Assembly (NCBI RefSeq): GCF_001548375.1
Contig: NZ_AP017295.1
Coordinates: 2,266,501-2,330,500, forward strand
Direction of reading: 5' to 3'
DNA: 64,000 bases
DNA from: Nostoc sp. NIES-3756
GTDB taxonomy: Bacteria; Cyanobacteriota; Cyanobacteriia; Cyanobacteriales; Nostocaceae
The notes under the pieces are model-generated. The model was not told the DNA's origin. It saw only the letters and a list, made by a program, of their open reading frames with translations, and did not search any database. This document shows, piece by piece, positions 14,741 to 24,950 of the stretch. Every line of letters starts with the position of its first letter. The first letter of the stretch is position 1. Made by a program: the position numbers and the translations under genes.

Positions 14741-14803
14741 TGTTGACTATGGACTGTTGACTATACACTATGAACTATGGACTCTTGACTCTTGACTAAT
14801 GAC
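14741..14803 (+). repeat. Heptameric tandem repeat (9 units) reaching into the next start codon
   Basis: Units of seven bases ending in GAC, CAC or AAC (TGTTGAC, TATGGAC, TCTTGAC and so on) run without a break. The last unit, TAATGAC, supplies the ATG at 14799 of the following gene. Confidence 0.8.
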
Positions 14804-16253
14804 TAAAAACCTTTATCGAATTGGCTTATTGAGTATCTTCTTGCTGTCCCTTTCTTTACGGTTTTGGGGACTGGATAGATTTAATACTCTGGTATTCGAT
14901 GAAATTTACTATGCTAAATTCGGTCACAACTATCTTAACCATTTACCATTTTTTGATGGTCATCCACCTTTTGGTAAATATATGATTGCTTTGGGAATGT
15001 GGCTGAGTAGCTATATTCCTTTTTGGCAAGAGGGGGTTAATGGGTTGACAGGTGCCATGCGATCGCCTTGGAGTTATCGTTGGATCAATGCCCTGTCTGG
15101 CTCGTTTATTCCTATATTTACTGCTAATATTGCCTATCAAATCAGTAACCGTCCTGGCTTTGCTTTACTTGCTGGTTTATTCACTGCTCTTGACGGTCTA
15201 TTTCTTGTAGAATCTCGTTACGCACTCATCAATATTTATATTGTTATATTTGGCTTATTAGGTCAATGGTTATTTTTATTAGCATTATCTAATTACAGAA
15301 AAAAACGTAATTTATATTTAATATTAGCTGGTGTGGCTTTTGGTTGTTCGATTGCCACAAAATGGAATGGTTTATTTTATTTAGTTGGAATTTATTTAAT
15401 TTGGGGTTTAGGCTGGGTTTGGCAGTTAATTACAGGGAAGAATCACTTAACTGATGAACAGGAAACTAATACCCAAAATATATCATCATTATATAAGCTA
15501 ACACAAGTCAATATTTGGCAGATTATATTATTTTTAGGCATAATCCCTACTGCAATTTATAGTTTAATTTGGGTTCCTCATCTACAAATCAATCCCAAAT
15601 ACAACTTTATCCAAGTTCATCAAGAAATTTTGGGTTTTCATGAACGTCTTGGGGGTAATACTGCACAAGTACACCCTTATTGTGCAGCTTGGTATAAATG
15701 GCCGTTGATGACTAGACCAATGGCATATTATTATCAAACGGCTCAAAGTGTTAATGACCCCTTACCTGTATTGGGGCCGCCTTTACCAAGCGGGGCAGGA
15801 AAAGTAATTTATGATGTTCATGCAATGGGCAATCCTTTTTTATGGTGGTTTGGTGTTGCAGCTTTATTATTTTTGATGGGGATGCTGATGGCAAAAGTAG
15901 CGATTCCTTTAGTCAAAAAACAGCCTCTTGCTTTGCCAAAACAGCTTTCTGTTGATAGTTGGATTGCTATATATATACTGTTGAATTATGCCGTAAATTT
16001 ATTGCCTTGGACGAGGGTGTCGCGGTGTGCATTTATCTATCACTATATGACGGCTGTAGTGTTTGCATTTTTAGCGATCGCCTGGTTTGTGGATCAATGT
16101 CTCCGCAGTTATCATCCCCCATTACGGATTGTGGGTGTAACTATTTCCTTTCTAATTATCGCTGCTTTTATTTTTTGGCTACCTGTTTATTTAGGTTTAC
16201 CACTTTCTCCTGAAGGTTATAAATTACGGATGTGGTTTAGGTCTTGGGTTTAA
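14799..16253 (+). CDS. PMT-family (GT39) lipid-carrier-dependent mannosyltransferase
   Basis: An integral membrane glycosyltransferase predicted to move a sugar from a polyprenyl-phosphate sugar to protein on the outer face of the membrane. The first helix is followed by LVFDEIYYAKFGHNYL with the Asp34-Glu35 pair of the PMT catalytic loop and then FFDGHPPFGKYMIALG, both hallmarks of the family. About ten further hydrophobic helices follow. 484 residues fits bacterial PMTs. The ATG at 14799 is created by the last unit of a heptamer repeat; no ribosome-binding site precedes it, and no alternative start is close, so it is uncertain. It follows the tRNA array in the same direction but is unlikely to be part of it. 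Confidence 0.88.
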   Translation: MTKNLYRIGLLSIFLLSLSLRFWGLDRFNTLVFDEIYYAKFGHNYLNHLPFFDGHPPFGKYMIALGMWLSSYIPFWQEGVNGLTGAMRSPWSYRWINALSGSFIPIFTANIAYQISNRPGFALLAGLFTALDGLFLVESRYALINIYIVIFGLLGQWLFLLALSNYRKKRNLYLILAGVAFGCSIATKWNGLFYLVGIYLIWGLGWVWQLITGKNHLTDEQETNTQNISSLYKLTQVNIWQIILFLGIIPTAIYSLIWVPHLQINPKYNFIQVHQEILGFHERLGGNTAQVHPYCAAWYKWPLMTRPMAYYYQTAQSVNDPLPVLGPPLPSGAGKVIYDVHAMGNPFLWWFGVAALLFLMGMLMAKVAIPLVKKQPLALPKQLSVDSWIAIYILLNYAVNLLPWTRVSRCAFIYHYMTAVVFAFLAIAWFVDQCLRSYHPPLRIVGVTISFLIIAAFIFWLPVYLGLPLSPEGYKLRMWFRSWV

Positions 16254-16520
16254 GTTTAGTTATTTGTGAGTTGATTCTCTTTGGCATCGCTGCATTGTGC
16301 CATAATTTTTTGTTACATAGCTAAATATTTACGGGTTAATTAATCACCGTTATTTTACATTTCTTATCTCTATGTATCTTTACTGACTGTTAGACTGTTA
16401 GCGCAAGCAATCAGTAATTTGTAATTCATAATTTAAGGAATGTAAATATTTAATTCCTTAGCTTAAAACTATGTCAAATTTAATTTTTTGCTGATTCCAG
16501 GGAATCAAAGAGGATTCGTG

Positions 16521-18827
16521 ATGAAAATAGACTTAGAATCACCCACAATTAATATAACTAGCTTAAAAGAAGCGCCTATACATCTTTCTGGACAAATTCA
16601 ACCGCATGGAGTGCTTTTAGTTTTAGAGGAGCCTGAGCTAAAGATATTACAAGTTAGTAATAATACGTGGAGTATTCTAGGTATTAGTGCTGAAAATATA
16701 TTACAAAAAAAGTTAGAAGATTTACTAGATTCCTTCCAAATTGAAAGGATTCAAGCAGGCTTATCTTCTGGAAATCTGGAATTTATTAATCCGACAAAAA
16801 TTTGGATACGTAAAAAGGGTGATGATTATGCAGTATTTGATGCTGTTTTTCATCGCAATGCTGAAGGTTTCTTGATTGTCGAGTTAGAACCCGCAATTAC
16901 TCAAGAAAATATCCCTTTTCTCAGCTTTTATCATTTGGCTAAAGCTTCAATTAGCCAATTGCAGCAAACAGCTAATCTGCGGGATTTTTGCCAAATAATT
17001 GTGCAAGAAGTGCGGAAAGTTACTGGGTTTGATCGGGTAATGTTATATAAATTCGATGATGATGGACATGGTTCCGTCATGGCGGAAGAAAAGCTAGATA
17101 GCCTAGAACCATACTTAGGACTGCACTACCCAGAATCAGATATTCCCAAACCAGCAAGAAAATTATTTACTTCTAACTCTATTCGGGTGATTCCTAACGC
17201 TCAGGCTCAAGCTGTACAGATGATACCAGCTTTAAACCCAGTAAGCGATCGCCCAGTCGATTTAACTAACTCTATTCTCAGGAGTGCGGCAACTTGTCAC
17301 CTAGAATACCTGCATAATATGGGTGTGGGTGCTTCCCTAAGTATCTCGTTAATTAAAGACAATAAACTCTGGGGATTAATAGCTTGTCATCACCAGTCAG
17401 CTAAATATGTTTCCTATGAACTGCGTAAAGCCTGCGAATTTTTAGGACGAGTGATATTCAGCGAAATCTCCGCCAGAGAAGAAACTGAAGATTATGACTA
17501 TCGGATGAATCTTACACATATTCAATCGCTGTTGGTTGAATATATGTCTCAAGAAGATAACTTTATCGATGGTTTAGTCAAACATCAGCCGAATCTTTTG
17601 GACTTAACAGGCGCTAAAGGTGCTGCTGTGTGTTTTGGCGACCATTTTACCTTAATTGGTGAGACTCCCAAAGAAGAAGATTTAGTCTTTTTAGTCCAAT
17701 GGTTGAAGAATAACGCAGAGGAAGACTTTTTCTTCACTGATTCCTTACCGCAAATTTATCCAGATGCGGAAAGATATAAAAACGTAGCCAGTGGTTTGTT
17801 AGCCATTCCTATTTCCCAACGCAATTACGTTTTGTGGTTCCGTCCGGAAGTAATTCAAACGGTTAACTGGGGTGGTGATCCCAACAAAGCATTTGAAGTC
17901 AATCAAACAGATGGAAATGTACGTCTGTGTCCTCGCAAATCCTTTGAACTGTGGAAAGAAACAGTCCGCCTCACCTCCCTACCTTGGAAATATGTAGAAA
18001 TTAAAGCCGCGTTAGAATTGCGTAAAGCCATTGTCAACATTGTCCTGCGCCAAGCTGATGAACTAGCTCAGTTAGCGCACGATTTAGAACGTTCCAACGC
18101 CGAACTGAAAAAGTTTGCTTATGTTGCATCCCACGACTTACAAGAACCGCTCAACCAAGTAGCGAATTATGTACAGTTGTTAGAGATGCGCTATCAAGAT
18201 GAACTAGATGAGGATGCAGGCGAGTTTATCACCTTTGCCGTTGAGGGTGTGAGTTTGATGCAGACCCTCATAGATGATGTATTGGCATATTCTAAAGTAG
18301 ATACACAGGCGATCGCATTTCAACTAACCGAAGTAGAAAAAGCCTTAGACAAAGCCTTGGGGAACTTGCGCCAACGCATCGCCGAAACAGGCGCAACAGT
18401 TACTCACGACCCCTTACCAACGGTGATGGCTGGTAGTACGCAATTAATGCAGCTATTCCAGAACTTGATAGCCAACGCTATTAAATTCCGCAGCGAGGAA
18501 GCACTACAAATTCATATAGGTGCAGAAAGACTAGAAGACGAATGGCTATTTTCCGTTAAGGATAATGGAATTGGAATTGACCCGCAATTTAGCGATCGCA
18601 TTTTCGTCATTTTCCAACGCTTACACACGCGAGACGAGTATCATGGTACAGGCATGGGTTTAGCAATTTGTAAAAAAATTATCGAATGCCACCGTGGGCG
18701 AATTTGGGTAGAATCACAACTTGGTCAAGGTGCTACCTTCTACTTTACGATACCAGTTGGAGGTCGAGAGCGTGAGCGTAGAAACGGAAGAAAAACACAG
18801 AACAATCTTTTTAGTCGAGGACAATAA
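16521..18827 (+). CDS. cph1: Cph1-type phytochrome histidine kinase
   Basis: A red/far-red photoreceptor kinase with the order PAS (about 15-120), GAF (130-315), PHY (320-510), HisKA and HATPase. Counting from the ATG at 16521, the bilin-binding Cys is residue 259 (in SAATCHLEYLHNMGV) and the phospho-acceptor His is 538 (ASHDLQEPL), the same numbers as in Synechocystis Cph1 to my knowledge. The PHY tongue has PRKSFELW (PRxSF), and the ATP domain has NLIANAIKF, DNGIGID and GTGMGLAICKKI. An upstream in-frame TTG at 16488 is possible, but AAAGAGGA just before 16521 makes that ATG the better start. It is followed by its response regulator with a 56-nt overlap. Confidence 0.95.
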   Translation: MKIDLESPTINITSLKEAPIHLSGQIQPHGVLLVLEEPELKILQVSNNTWSILGISAENILQKKLEDLLDSFQIERIQAGLSSGNLEFINPTKIWIRKKGDDYAVFDAVFHRNAEGFLIVELEPAITQENIPFLSFYHLAKASISQLQQTANLRDFCQIIVQEVRKVTGFDRVMLYKFDDDGHGSVMAEEKLDSLEPYLGLHYPESDIPKPARKLFTSNSIRVIPNAQAQAVQMIPALNPVSDRPVDLTNSILRSAATCHLEYLHNMGVGASLSISLIKDNKLWGLIACHHQSAKYVSYELRKACEFLGRVIFSEISAREETEDYDYRMNLTHIQSLLVEYMSQEDNFIDGLVKHQPNLLDLTGAKGAAVCFGDHFTLIGETPKEEDLVFLVQWLKNNAEEDFFFTDSLPQIYPDAERYKNVASGLLAIPISQRNYVLWFRPEVIQTVNWGGDPNKAFEVNQTDGNVRLCPRKSFELWKETVRLTSLPWKYVEIKAALELRKAIVNIVLRQADELAQLAHDLERSNAELKKFAYVASHDLQEPLNQVANYVQLLEMRYQDELDEDAGEFITFAVEGVSLMQTLIDDVLAYSKVDTQAIAFQLTEVEKALDKALGNLRQRIAETGATVTHDPLPTVMAGSTQLMQLFQNLIANAIKFRSEEALQIHIGAERLEDEWLFSVKDNGIGIDPQFSDRIFVIFQRLHTRDEYHGTGMGLAICKKIIECHRGRIWVESQLGQGATFYFTIPVGGRERERRNGRKTQNNLFSRGQ

Positions 18828-19218
18828 AGCCGATATCCGCCTGATTCAAGAAGCATTTAAAAACAGCCAAGTACCGCACGAAGTGGTAACAGTTAGAGAT
18901 GGAATGGACGCAATGGCTTATCTACGCCAAGAGGGAGATTATACCCATGCACCGCGTCCAGACCTCATCTTATTGGATTTGAATCTACCTCGAAAAGACG
19001 GTAGGGAAGTGCTAGCGGAAATCAAAGCTGACCCTGTACTCAAACGGATACCAGTAGTAGTATTGACCACATCTAGAAACGAAGACGACATTTTTCACAG
19101 CTACGACCTACACGTCAACTGCTACATCACCAAATCCCGTAACCTCACCCAGCTCTTCCAAATCGTCAAAGGAATTGAAGAGTTCTGGCTTTCTACCGTC
19201 ACTCTACCACCGGAATGA
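18772..19218 (+). CDS. rcp1: Rcp1-like single-domain response regulator
   Basis: A receiver-only regulator (148 aa) expected to take the phosphate from the preceding phytochrome. Phospho-acceptor Asp69 lies in DLILLDLNLP; acidic pocket VEDN near residue 15-18; switch Thr in VVLTTS; Lys in YITKS. I choose the GTG at 18772 because TTGGAGG at 18758-18764 is well spaced before it and the translation then begins just before the first receiver strand. A further upstream ATG at 18721 would add 17 residues unlike the family. No output domain. Confidence 0.92.
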   Translation: MSVETEEKHRTIFLVEDNKADIRLIQEAFKNSQVPHEVVTVRDGMDAMAYLRQEGDYTHAPRPDLILLDLNLPRKDGREVLAEIKADPVLKRIPVVVLTTSRNEDDIFHSYDLHVNCYITKSRNLTQLFQIVKGIEEFWLSTVTLPPE

Positions 19219-19370
19219 GGGATGAGGGAGATAAGGGAGATAAGGGGGATGAGGGAGATGAGGGAGCAAGAAGAAGACTTCTTAGTTATTAAATTCATAT
19301 ACCTTTCTTCCCCTACTCCCCCCACTCCCTCATCTTCCCCCACTCCCCACTCCCCACTCCCCACTCACCA
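19219..19370. repeat. Purine- and pyrimidine-rich tandem repeats between the rcp1-like gene and the hybrid kinase
   Basis: GGGATGA/GGGAGAT units at 19219-19262 and CCCCACT heptamers at 19308-19370. The two blocks are roughly complementary and could fold back on each other in the RNA. Confidence 0.7.
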
Positions 19371-19397
19371 ATCACAAGGGGGTATAACCAGAAAATT

Positions 19398-20561
19398 ATG
19401 ATGGTTGGACACTCAGTCAGGATTTTGTTAATTGAGGATAGCCTTGCAGAAGCTAGGTTATTGCAGGAATATTTGCATCAAGCTGAGTCCAAGCAATTTG
19501 TTCTGGTTCATGTGAAGCGATTACAGGAAGCACTCAATGAACTAAGACAAAACAGCTATGATGTGATTTTGCTAGACCTGACTTTACCCGACAGCCAAGG
19601 GTTATCATCCTTACCTGTATTGATAGCCTGCGATCCTAGTATACCGATTGTTGTGCTGACTAATACTAACGATGAAGATTTAGCGATCGCCGCAGTCAGA
19701 CAGGGAGCGCAAGATTATCTAGTCAAGCGACAGGTAAATGTTAATGTATTGGTGCGTGCTGTCTGTTATGCGATCGAGCGTAAACAGGCATTTGAAAGTT
19801 TACGTACACTCAATACAACATTAGAACACCGAGTTGAAGAACGCACTGCGGAATTAGTGAAAGCACAAGAAATCAATCAGTTTAAATCTGAGTTTGTTTC
19901 TATGCTTTCCCATGACATTCGTAATCCTTTAAATACTATTTTGTTAGCTGCTGGTTTATTACAAAATAACGAAGATAAATTAACTCAAGAAAAAAAACGC
20001 TCTCATTTACAAATGATTCGTGTCGCAATCAAAAATATGGCACAAATATTAGATGAAGTGTCATTAATAGGTAAAGCCGAGTCTGGTAAACTCCAGTGTG
20101 AAATTATTGCCATAGATTTGGAAGCCTTTTGTCGCCAACTATTACAAGAAGCGCAATTAACTATCAACGAAAAGCAACTAAATGTAATTTTTACCTGTAA
20201 TAAAACACTAAATGAAGCCTTATTAGATGAAACTTTATTACGACATATTTTAGGGAATGTGCTAGGCAACGCCATTAAATATTCCCTACCCGGTGGTACA
20301 ATCAAATTTGAATTAACTGCTCAAAATCATGCAGTAATGTTTAAAATTCAAGATTGGGGAATTGGTATTTCTCAAGAAGACCAAAAGCAACTATTCCAAC
20401 CTTTCCATCGTGGAGACAATGTTGGCGGAGTTGCAGGTACAGGCTTAGGATTAGCTATTGTGAAAAAATGTGTTGATGCTCACGGCGGTGAAATTATCGT
20501 CAATAGCGAAGTTGGTTTCGGTACAACTTTCACTGTCATCCTTCCATTAATTAACATTTAA
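19398..20561 (+). CDS. Receiver-histidine kinase hybrid
   Basis: A soluble two-component protein with an N-terminal receiver (IEDS near residue 12, phospho-acceptor Asp60 in VILLDLTLPD, Lys110) followed by a coiled coil (about 130-160), HisKA (SMLSHDIRNPLN, His172) and HATPase (NVLGNAIKYS, DWGIGIS, GTGLGLAIVKK). All catalytic motifs are present. This layout, receiver in front of kinase, is typical of downstream partners of cyanobacterial phytochromes. It lies in the same direction as the phytochrome and Rcp1 genes, separated by 180 bp of tandem repeat, so co-transcription is likely but not shown. An in-frame ATG one codon downstream is equally possible. Confidence 0.92.
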   Translation: MMVGHSVRILLIEDSLAEARLLQEYLHQAESKQFVLVHVKRLQEALNELRQNSYDVILLDLTLPDSQGLSSLPVLIACDPSIPIVVLTNTNDEDLAIAAVRQGAQDYLVKRQVNVNVLVRAVCYAIERKQAFESLRTLNTTLEHRVEERTAELVKAQEINQFKSEFVSMLSHDIRNPLNTILLAAGLLQNNEDKLTQEKKRSHLQMIRVAIKNMAQILDEVSLIGKAESGKLQCEIIAIDLEAFCRQLLQEAQLTINEKQLNVIFTCNKTLNEALLDETLLRHILGNVLGNAIKYSLPGGTIKFELTAQNHAVMFKIQDWGIGISQEDQKQLFQPFHRGDNVGGVAGTGLGLAIVKKCVDAHGGEIIVNSEVGFGTTFTVILPLINI

Positions 20562-20563
20562 TC

Positions 20564-20682
20564 TCCTCTGTGCCTCCGTGGTGAATGATCAAACCACAGA
20601 GACACAGAGATAACTAGGTCTATTAATTACGAATTACGTTAGCGTAGCGGGGCGTAGCCCATTACGAATTACGAATTATTAA
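20564..20682. repeat. Dispersed and heptameric repeats between convergent genes
   Basis: An inverted repeat built on CTCTGTG.CTC.GTGGT and ACCACAGAGACACAGAGA (20564-20611) is followed by ATTACGAATTACG tandem units around a GCGTAGCGGGGCGTAGC element (20620-20682). The tandem units run across the mysE stop codon. Confidence 0.65.
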
Positions 20683-23329
20683 GACAATCTTTTAAACGTT
20701 GTGCTAACACCTGTACATGAGGTTCAAGTACAAACGAATAATGGTGTCCGGGTACATCAATAATATTAATTTCCTCAGCAGCCATCACAGAAAATAACTC
20801 TACCCAAACTAAAGTCGGGTCAGGAGCCATAATATGTTTTTCTCTCGCTCTAAACACAGTTACTTTTCCTGGGTATGGCTGTCTTATATAAGAATAAGTT
20901 GCTTTGAGAGTCCCGACTAAAACATCGAGAATGCGGCGATTATTTTGACGTTCCACACCAGGAGGAAATATCCCTGCTTTTCTAGCTTTATTAATAATGT
21001 GATCGATTTTTTCTTCTAGTTTTAAATCTTCTATTTCTTCAGGTGTTACTAAATTATCTAGACCAAACATTCCCCCAAAGACTCTAGAAAGCACCCCAAC
21101 TAAATATACATCATCAATTGGCTTTTGTTTATCTAGTAATATGGGTACATAAGAATCTAATATCGCCAGTAAAGATACTTCTTGTCCTTGTCTATATAAC
21201 TGCTGTGCGACTTCGTAAGCTACCACCCCACCGAATGACCAACCACCGAGACGATAAGGCCCTTGAGGCTGAAATTCTCTGATAGTTTTGACGTAGAGGC
21301 TAGCCATATCTTCTACTCGCGTCAAAGGTTCTTCATCACCATAAAAACCTTGAGCTTGTAAGCCGTAAAATGGCTGCTCAGTTCCTATATCATGAGCGAG
21401 TTTAAAATAGCATAAAACATGACCACCAGCAGGATGTATACAAAAGAAAGGCTGTTGTGTACCTTGCGGTTGAATGGGAACTAGGGGCGTGTTGTGAATT
21501 TGCTCTTTTGCTTGAATAACTTTCGCTAAATCTTCAATTACCGGATTTGTTAAAACTATCGCTAATGGTATCTCTCTATTAAAAACCTGCTCAATTTTAG
21601 AAGTTAAATGTAGCGCTTTTAGAGAGTCACCACCAATGGCAAAAAAGTTTTCTCTTACACCTATCTTGGATAGATGTAGAATATCCGACCAAATTTGTAC
21701 TAACTTTTCTTCTACCTCATTGCGAGGCGCTACATAAGAATTATCACTATAATCAAATAACTCAGGTTTTGGTAATGCTTTACGGTCTACTTTCCCACTA
21801 GCAGTTAAAGGTAGAAATTCCAGCATGACAAACGCGGCTGGAATCATAAAGTCTGGTAACTTTGTTTTTAGGAAATCACGCAGGCTATTAATTGTAGGTT
21901 TTGAAGAATCATAAGTAATGTAGGCGACAAGCTGCTTTTCTTCTGCATTATCAGCACGCGCAACCACTACAGCTTCTCTAACCTCTGGGTGAAAAGATAA
22001 AACATTTTCAATCTCGCCAATTTCGATTCTATAGCCCCGAATTTTTACTTGAAAATCGGATCTTCCTACATATTCAATATTACCATCTGGTAGATAACGA
22101 GCTAAATCACCTGTTTTATAAAGTCGTTGATAGTTTAAATTTAGCAAAGGATTAATGATAAATTTCTCTTGTGTTAATTCTTCTTTATTCAAATAACCAC
22201 GAGCAACACCTACACCACCAATATAAATCTCACCAGTAACACCTATAGAAACTGGTTGCAAATCAGCATCAAGAATGTAAATCTGAATGTTAGCAATGGG
22301 ACGACCGATAGGTACAGTTTTTAGGTTACTGTTTTTTTGACATTGCCAAAAAGTAACATCTATCGCCGCCTCTGTAGGGCCATATAAGTTATGTAATTCG
22401 CATTCCAAACGTTGGAAAAATCTGTTTTGTAAATCTACAGGTAAGGCTTCACCACTACAAACAACTCTTCTCAAAGAACTACATTTTTCTACATGGCGAT
22501 TTTGTAAAAACGCTTGCAGCATTGAGGGGACAAAATGCAAGGTAGTGATTTGCTCTTGAGTAATTAAATCGATGAGGTAATCACTATCTTTATGTCCACC
22601 AGGTTTAGCTATTACTAAACGTGCGCCAGTTATTAAAGTCCAGAAAAATTCCCAAACTGAAACATCAAAGCTAAAGGGAGTTTTTTGTAAGACCGTATCT
22701 GTTGTATTTAATTGATAAGTTTCTTGCATCCACAACAGACGATTACAAATTCCTTTGTGGGTGTTCATTGCACCCTTTGGTTTACCTGTAGAACCAGAAG
22801 TATATATTACATAAGCTAGATTATCTGGTTGAATATTGCTATGAGGATTAGTATTTGGTTGTGTAGATATTTTTTCCCATTCTGCATCTACATATATAGT
22901 TTGTGCTTGATGTGGAGGAATTTGATTTAATAATTTTTCTTGAATTAGTAGTACCTTCACCTGAGAATCTTCTAACATATAAGCTATACGTTCTTGAGGA
23001 TATTCAGGGTCAATCGGTACATACGCACCCCCAGCTTTGAGGATTCCTAAAAGACATATAACCATTTCTAGGGAACGTTCCATACAAACACCCACCAATG
23101 TTTCTGGTTTAACTCCCAGTGTTTGTAGATAATTCCCTAATTGATTGGCTCTAGAATTTAACTCTTGATAAGTCAGTTGTTGTTGTGCGAAAGTAATAGC
23201 GATCGCATTTGGTGTTCTTTCTACCTGAGCTGCAAATAACTCATGTAAACCTTGAGAAAGGTCATAATCTCTTTCTGTAGCGTTCCACTCTGCAAGTAAT
23301 TTATGAATATTAAAATCTATAGTTTGCAT
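20669..23329 (-). CDS. mysE: NRPS-like shinorine synthase (A-T-TE)
   Basis: Last enzyme of mycosporine-like amino acid synthesis: it loads serine and condenses it with mycosporine-glycine to give shinorine. Adenylation domain residues 1-520 (YTSGSTGKPKGAM at 176-188, YKTGDLARY near 405, GYRIE near 432). By eye the binding-pocket positions (FDVSVW at 221-226, TLHFVP, SGEAL, NLYGPTE) fit a serine code. Carrier protein with Ser569 in IGGDSL, and thioesterase with Ser698 in GWSFGG and a C-terminal GHHYSF. There is no condensation domain, as known for this enzyme. The same order in A. variabilis makes shinorine. Confidence 0.94.
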   Translation of the reverse strand: MQTIDFNIHKLLAEWNATERDYDLSQGLHELFAAQVERTPNAIAITFAQQQLTYQELNSRANQLGNYLQTLGVKPETLVGVCMERSLEMVICLLGILKAGGAYVPIDPEYPQERIAYMLEDSQVKVLLIQEKLLNQIPPHQAQTIYVDAEWEKISTQPNTNPHSNIQPDNLAYVIYTSGSTGKPKGAMNTHKGICNRLLWMQETYQLNTTDTVLQKTPFSFDVSVWEFFWTLITGARLVIAKPGGHKDSDYLIDLITQEQITTLHFVPSMLQAFLQNRHVEKCSSLRRVVCSGEALPVDLQNRFFQRLECELHNLYGPTEAAIDVTFWQCQKNSNLKTVPIGRPIANIQIYILDADLQPVSIGVTGEIYIGGVGVARGYLNKEELTQEKFIINPLLNLNYQRLYKTGDLARYLPDGNIEYVGRSDFQVKIRGYRIEIGEIENVLSFHPEVREAVVVARADNAEEKQLVAYITYDSSKPTINSLRDFLKTKLPDFMIPAAFVMLEFLPLTASGKVDRKALPKPELFDYSDNSYVAPRNEVEEKLVQIWSDILHLSKIGVRENFFAIGGDSLKALHLTSKIEQVFNREIPLAIVLTNPVIEDLAKVIQAKEQIHNTPLVPIQPQGTQQPFFCIHPAGGHVLCYFKLAHDIGTEQPFYGLQAQGFYGDEEPLTRVEDMASLYVKTIREFQPQGPYRLGGWSFGGVVAYEVAQQLYRQGQEVSLLAILDSYVPILLDKQKPIDDVYLVGVLSRVFGGMFGLDNLVTPEEIEDLKLEEKIDHIINKARKAGIFPPGVERQNNRRILDVLVGTLKATYSYIRQPYPGKVTVFRAREKHIMAPDPTLVWVELFSVMAAEEINIIDVPGHHYSFVLEPHVQVLAQRLKDCLNNS

Positions 23330-23462
23330 ATCTTCTCACTCTGCTCAATAAATAAAAGAATTAGCTCACGCATACCGCTAAAGCGGAACCCGCAGAGTAG
23401 ACGCAAAGAAAAACCTCTGCGTACCTCTGCACTAACCTCCGCGTTCCTCTGCGTTTAAAAAC

Positions 23463-24839
23463 CTAATCCCCTCCCAACTCCACCAACTTCCCAATATTGA
23501 AATCTATCCGCGTCCAACCCTTCAACCGACGCAAATTATTCAACAGCAGTAGAGGAATTTGCCAATGATGTACCATCAAAAAAGGTAAAGGATCATCCGG
23601 CTGGTAAATCGCATCAGTCCCGCGCCAAATATTACCTAACCATCTTCCCAACTGAGTAAAAGAACGAATCCCAGTCAAACGCCAAACTTCGTGATAAGTC
23701 CAATAAGTAGGCTTACTCGTCGCCAATGGCTGTAAAGTTTCCGCCGTCGCTTCCTTACTCAGATATGCCTGCGCTACCTGGGGATGGTCGTAAAATGTAG
23801 TAATCGCTGAGTGTGTGCGGGGGTTACACTCAATGGCGTAAACTGTCCCGTCCTCTGCTTGGATAAAGTCAAAGGAAATCTGTCCTGTCAGCTTGAGTTC
23901 CTTGACAAAACGCCGTACCCACTCTCTAATTTGCGGGTTGTCTACGTTCTCATAGTTGACTTGAAACGCCGAAGATTCACAACAGCAATGCAGCCTTAAT
24001 TCCCCATCTCTAACAGTGCTGTGGGTGCAAAATTCCTTTCCGGGAATAAATTCCTGCATAATCCACGGCTTTTCTTGACTTATTGGCAAAGTTCTCACGA
24101 AAGCTGCCGTTTCCTCTGGTGTAGCGCAGGGTACTTTGGTTAAGTCTAACCGCCGCACTGAGTCGTAGGGTATGCTTTTGAGGATGTATTTACGAGACTC
24201 GCCGGAAAAGTCGAAGTTAATGACTTGTTCTGGCGAGGTAATCTTAAAAGATTTGGGTACTGATAAACCAAGCGATCGCGCTTTCTCTACCAACGCAAAT
24301 TTATCATCCAACATTTGAGTAATATCTGCGTCAAAGTGAAACACTTCGCAATAACGCGATAACTCTGGTTTAGCTAAGGAGTCATAATAGCTACCCACCG
24401 GACTAGTGACAGGGACGTAAACATCAATATTTTCTCGTTTAACGATATCTACCAAAGCCTGAACATAAGCTTGGGGGTTTTCCTGTGGTGCAGGAACCGT
24501 ATAAAACTTATCCACCGCAACAGAAAAACGATGACCAGTCAACCAGTATTTATGAGTTTCCAACAAGACAACTCTATGTCCAGCCGCATGAAATGACCTA
24601 GCTAGTTGTAAAGCCTTGGTCATTTTTCCACCACTGATGAGAATGTTTTGTGGATTCGCCGCTTTAACTTTTTGCGGTCGAAAGATCAGCCAGGAAATAA
24701 AAACAATACTGGCATTAATTGGCAATGCTAATAATAGCAAAGTCAAAGTACCAATATTTTGTATAATTGCCGCTACTCTTGTCTGCCAAGGAATAGACGG
24801 TGTAGCATGTGAGGAAGAAAGCGAAAGGGATTGTGCCAT
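23463..24839 (-). CDS. mysC: ATP-grasp ligase forming mycosporine-glycine
   Basis: Couples glycine to 4-deoxygadusol using ATP. Residues 20-55 contain a hydrophobic helix, then the ATP-grasp fold: ILISGGKMTKALQLARSFHAAGH near the N-terminus, KYILKSIPYDSVRR, WIMQEFIPGKEFCTHS, and the metal site FIQAEDGTVYAIECNPRTHS. 458 residues match the known shinorine-cluster enzyme. It sits 133 bp upstream of mysE in the same direction, the spacer containing GCAGAG-type repeats. Confidence 0.93.
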   Translation of the reverse strand: MAQSLSLSSSHATPSIPWQTRVAAIIQNIGTLTLLLLALPINASIVFISWLIFRPQKVKAANPQNILISGGKMTKALQLARSFHAAGHRVVLLETHKYWLTGHRFSVAVDKFYTVPAPQENPQAYVQALVDIVKRENIDVYVPVTSPVGSYYDSLAKPELSRYCEVFHFDADITQMLDDKFALVEKARSLGLSVPKSFKITSPEQVINFDFSGESRKYILKSIPYDSVRRLDLTKVPCATPEETAAFVRTLPISQEKPWIMQEFIPGKEFCTHSTVRDGELRLHCCCESSAFQVNYENVDNPQIREWVRRFVKELKLTGQISFDFIQAEDGTVYAIECNPRTHSAITTFYDHPQVAQAYLSKEATAETLQPLATSKPTYWTYHEVWRLTGIRSFTQLGRWLGNIWRGTDAIYQPDDPLPFLMVHHWQIPLLLLNNLRRLKGWTRIDFNIGKLVELGGD

Positions 24840-24840
24840 A

Positions 24841-24950
24841 ATAATTCAAAATTCAAAATTCGGGCATTCAAAATTAAGAACATCAGACCCTATAAAAGTT
24901 TCAGAGTCAGAACAATTACGAATTACGAATTACGAATTACGAATTATTGT
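24841..24950. repeat. Heptameric tandem repeats between mysC and mysB
   Basis: AATTCAAAATTCAAAATTC and AATTACGAATTACGAATTACG blocks fill the spacer and run into the last codons of mysB (stop at 24930). Confidence 0.75.

Noticed and set aside
14741..14803. Regular 7-bp repeats as a possible CRISPR array
   Set aside because: Units are contiguous with no spacers, and no cas genes are present; the same applies to all other tandem blocks.
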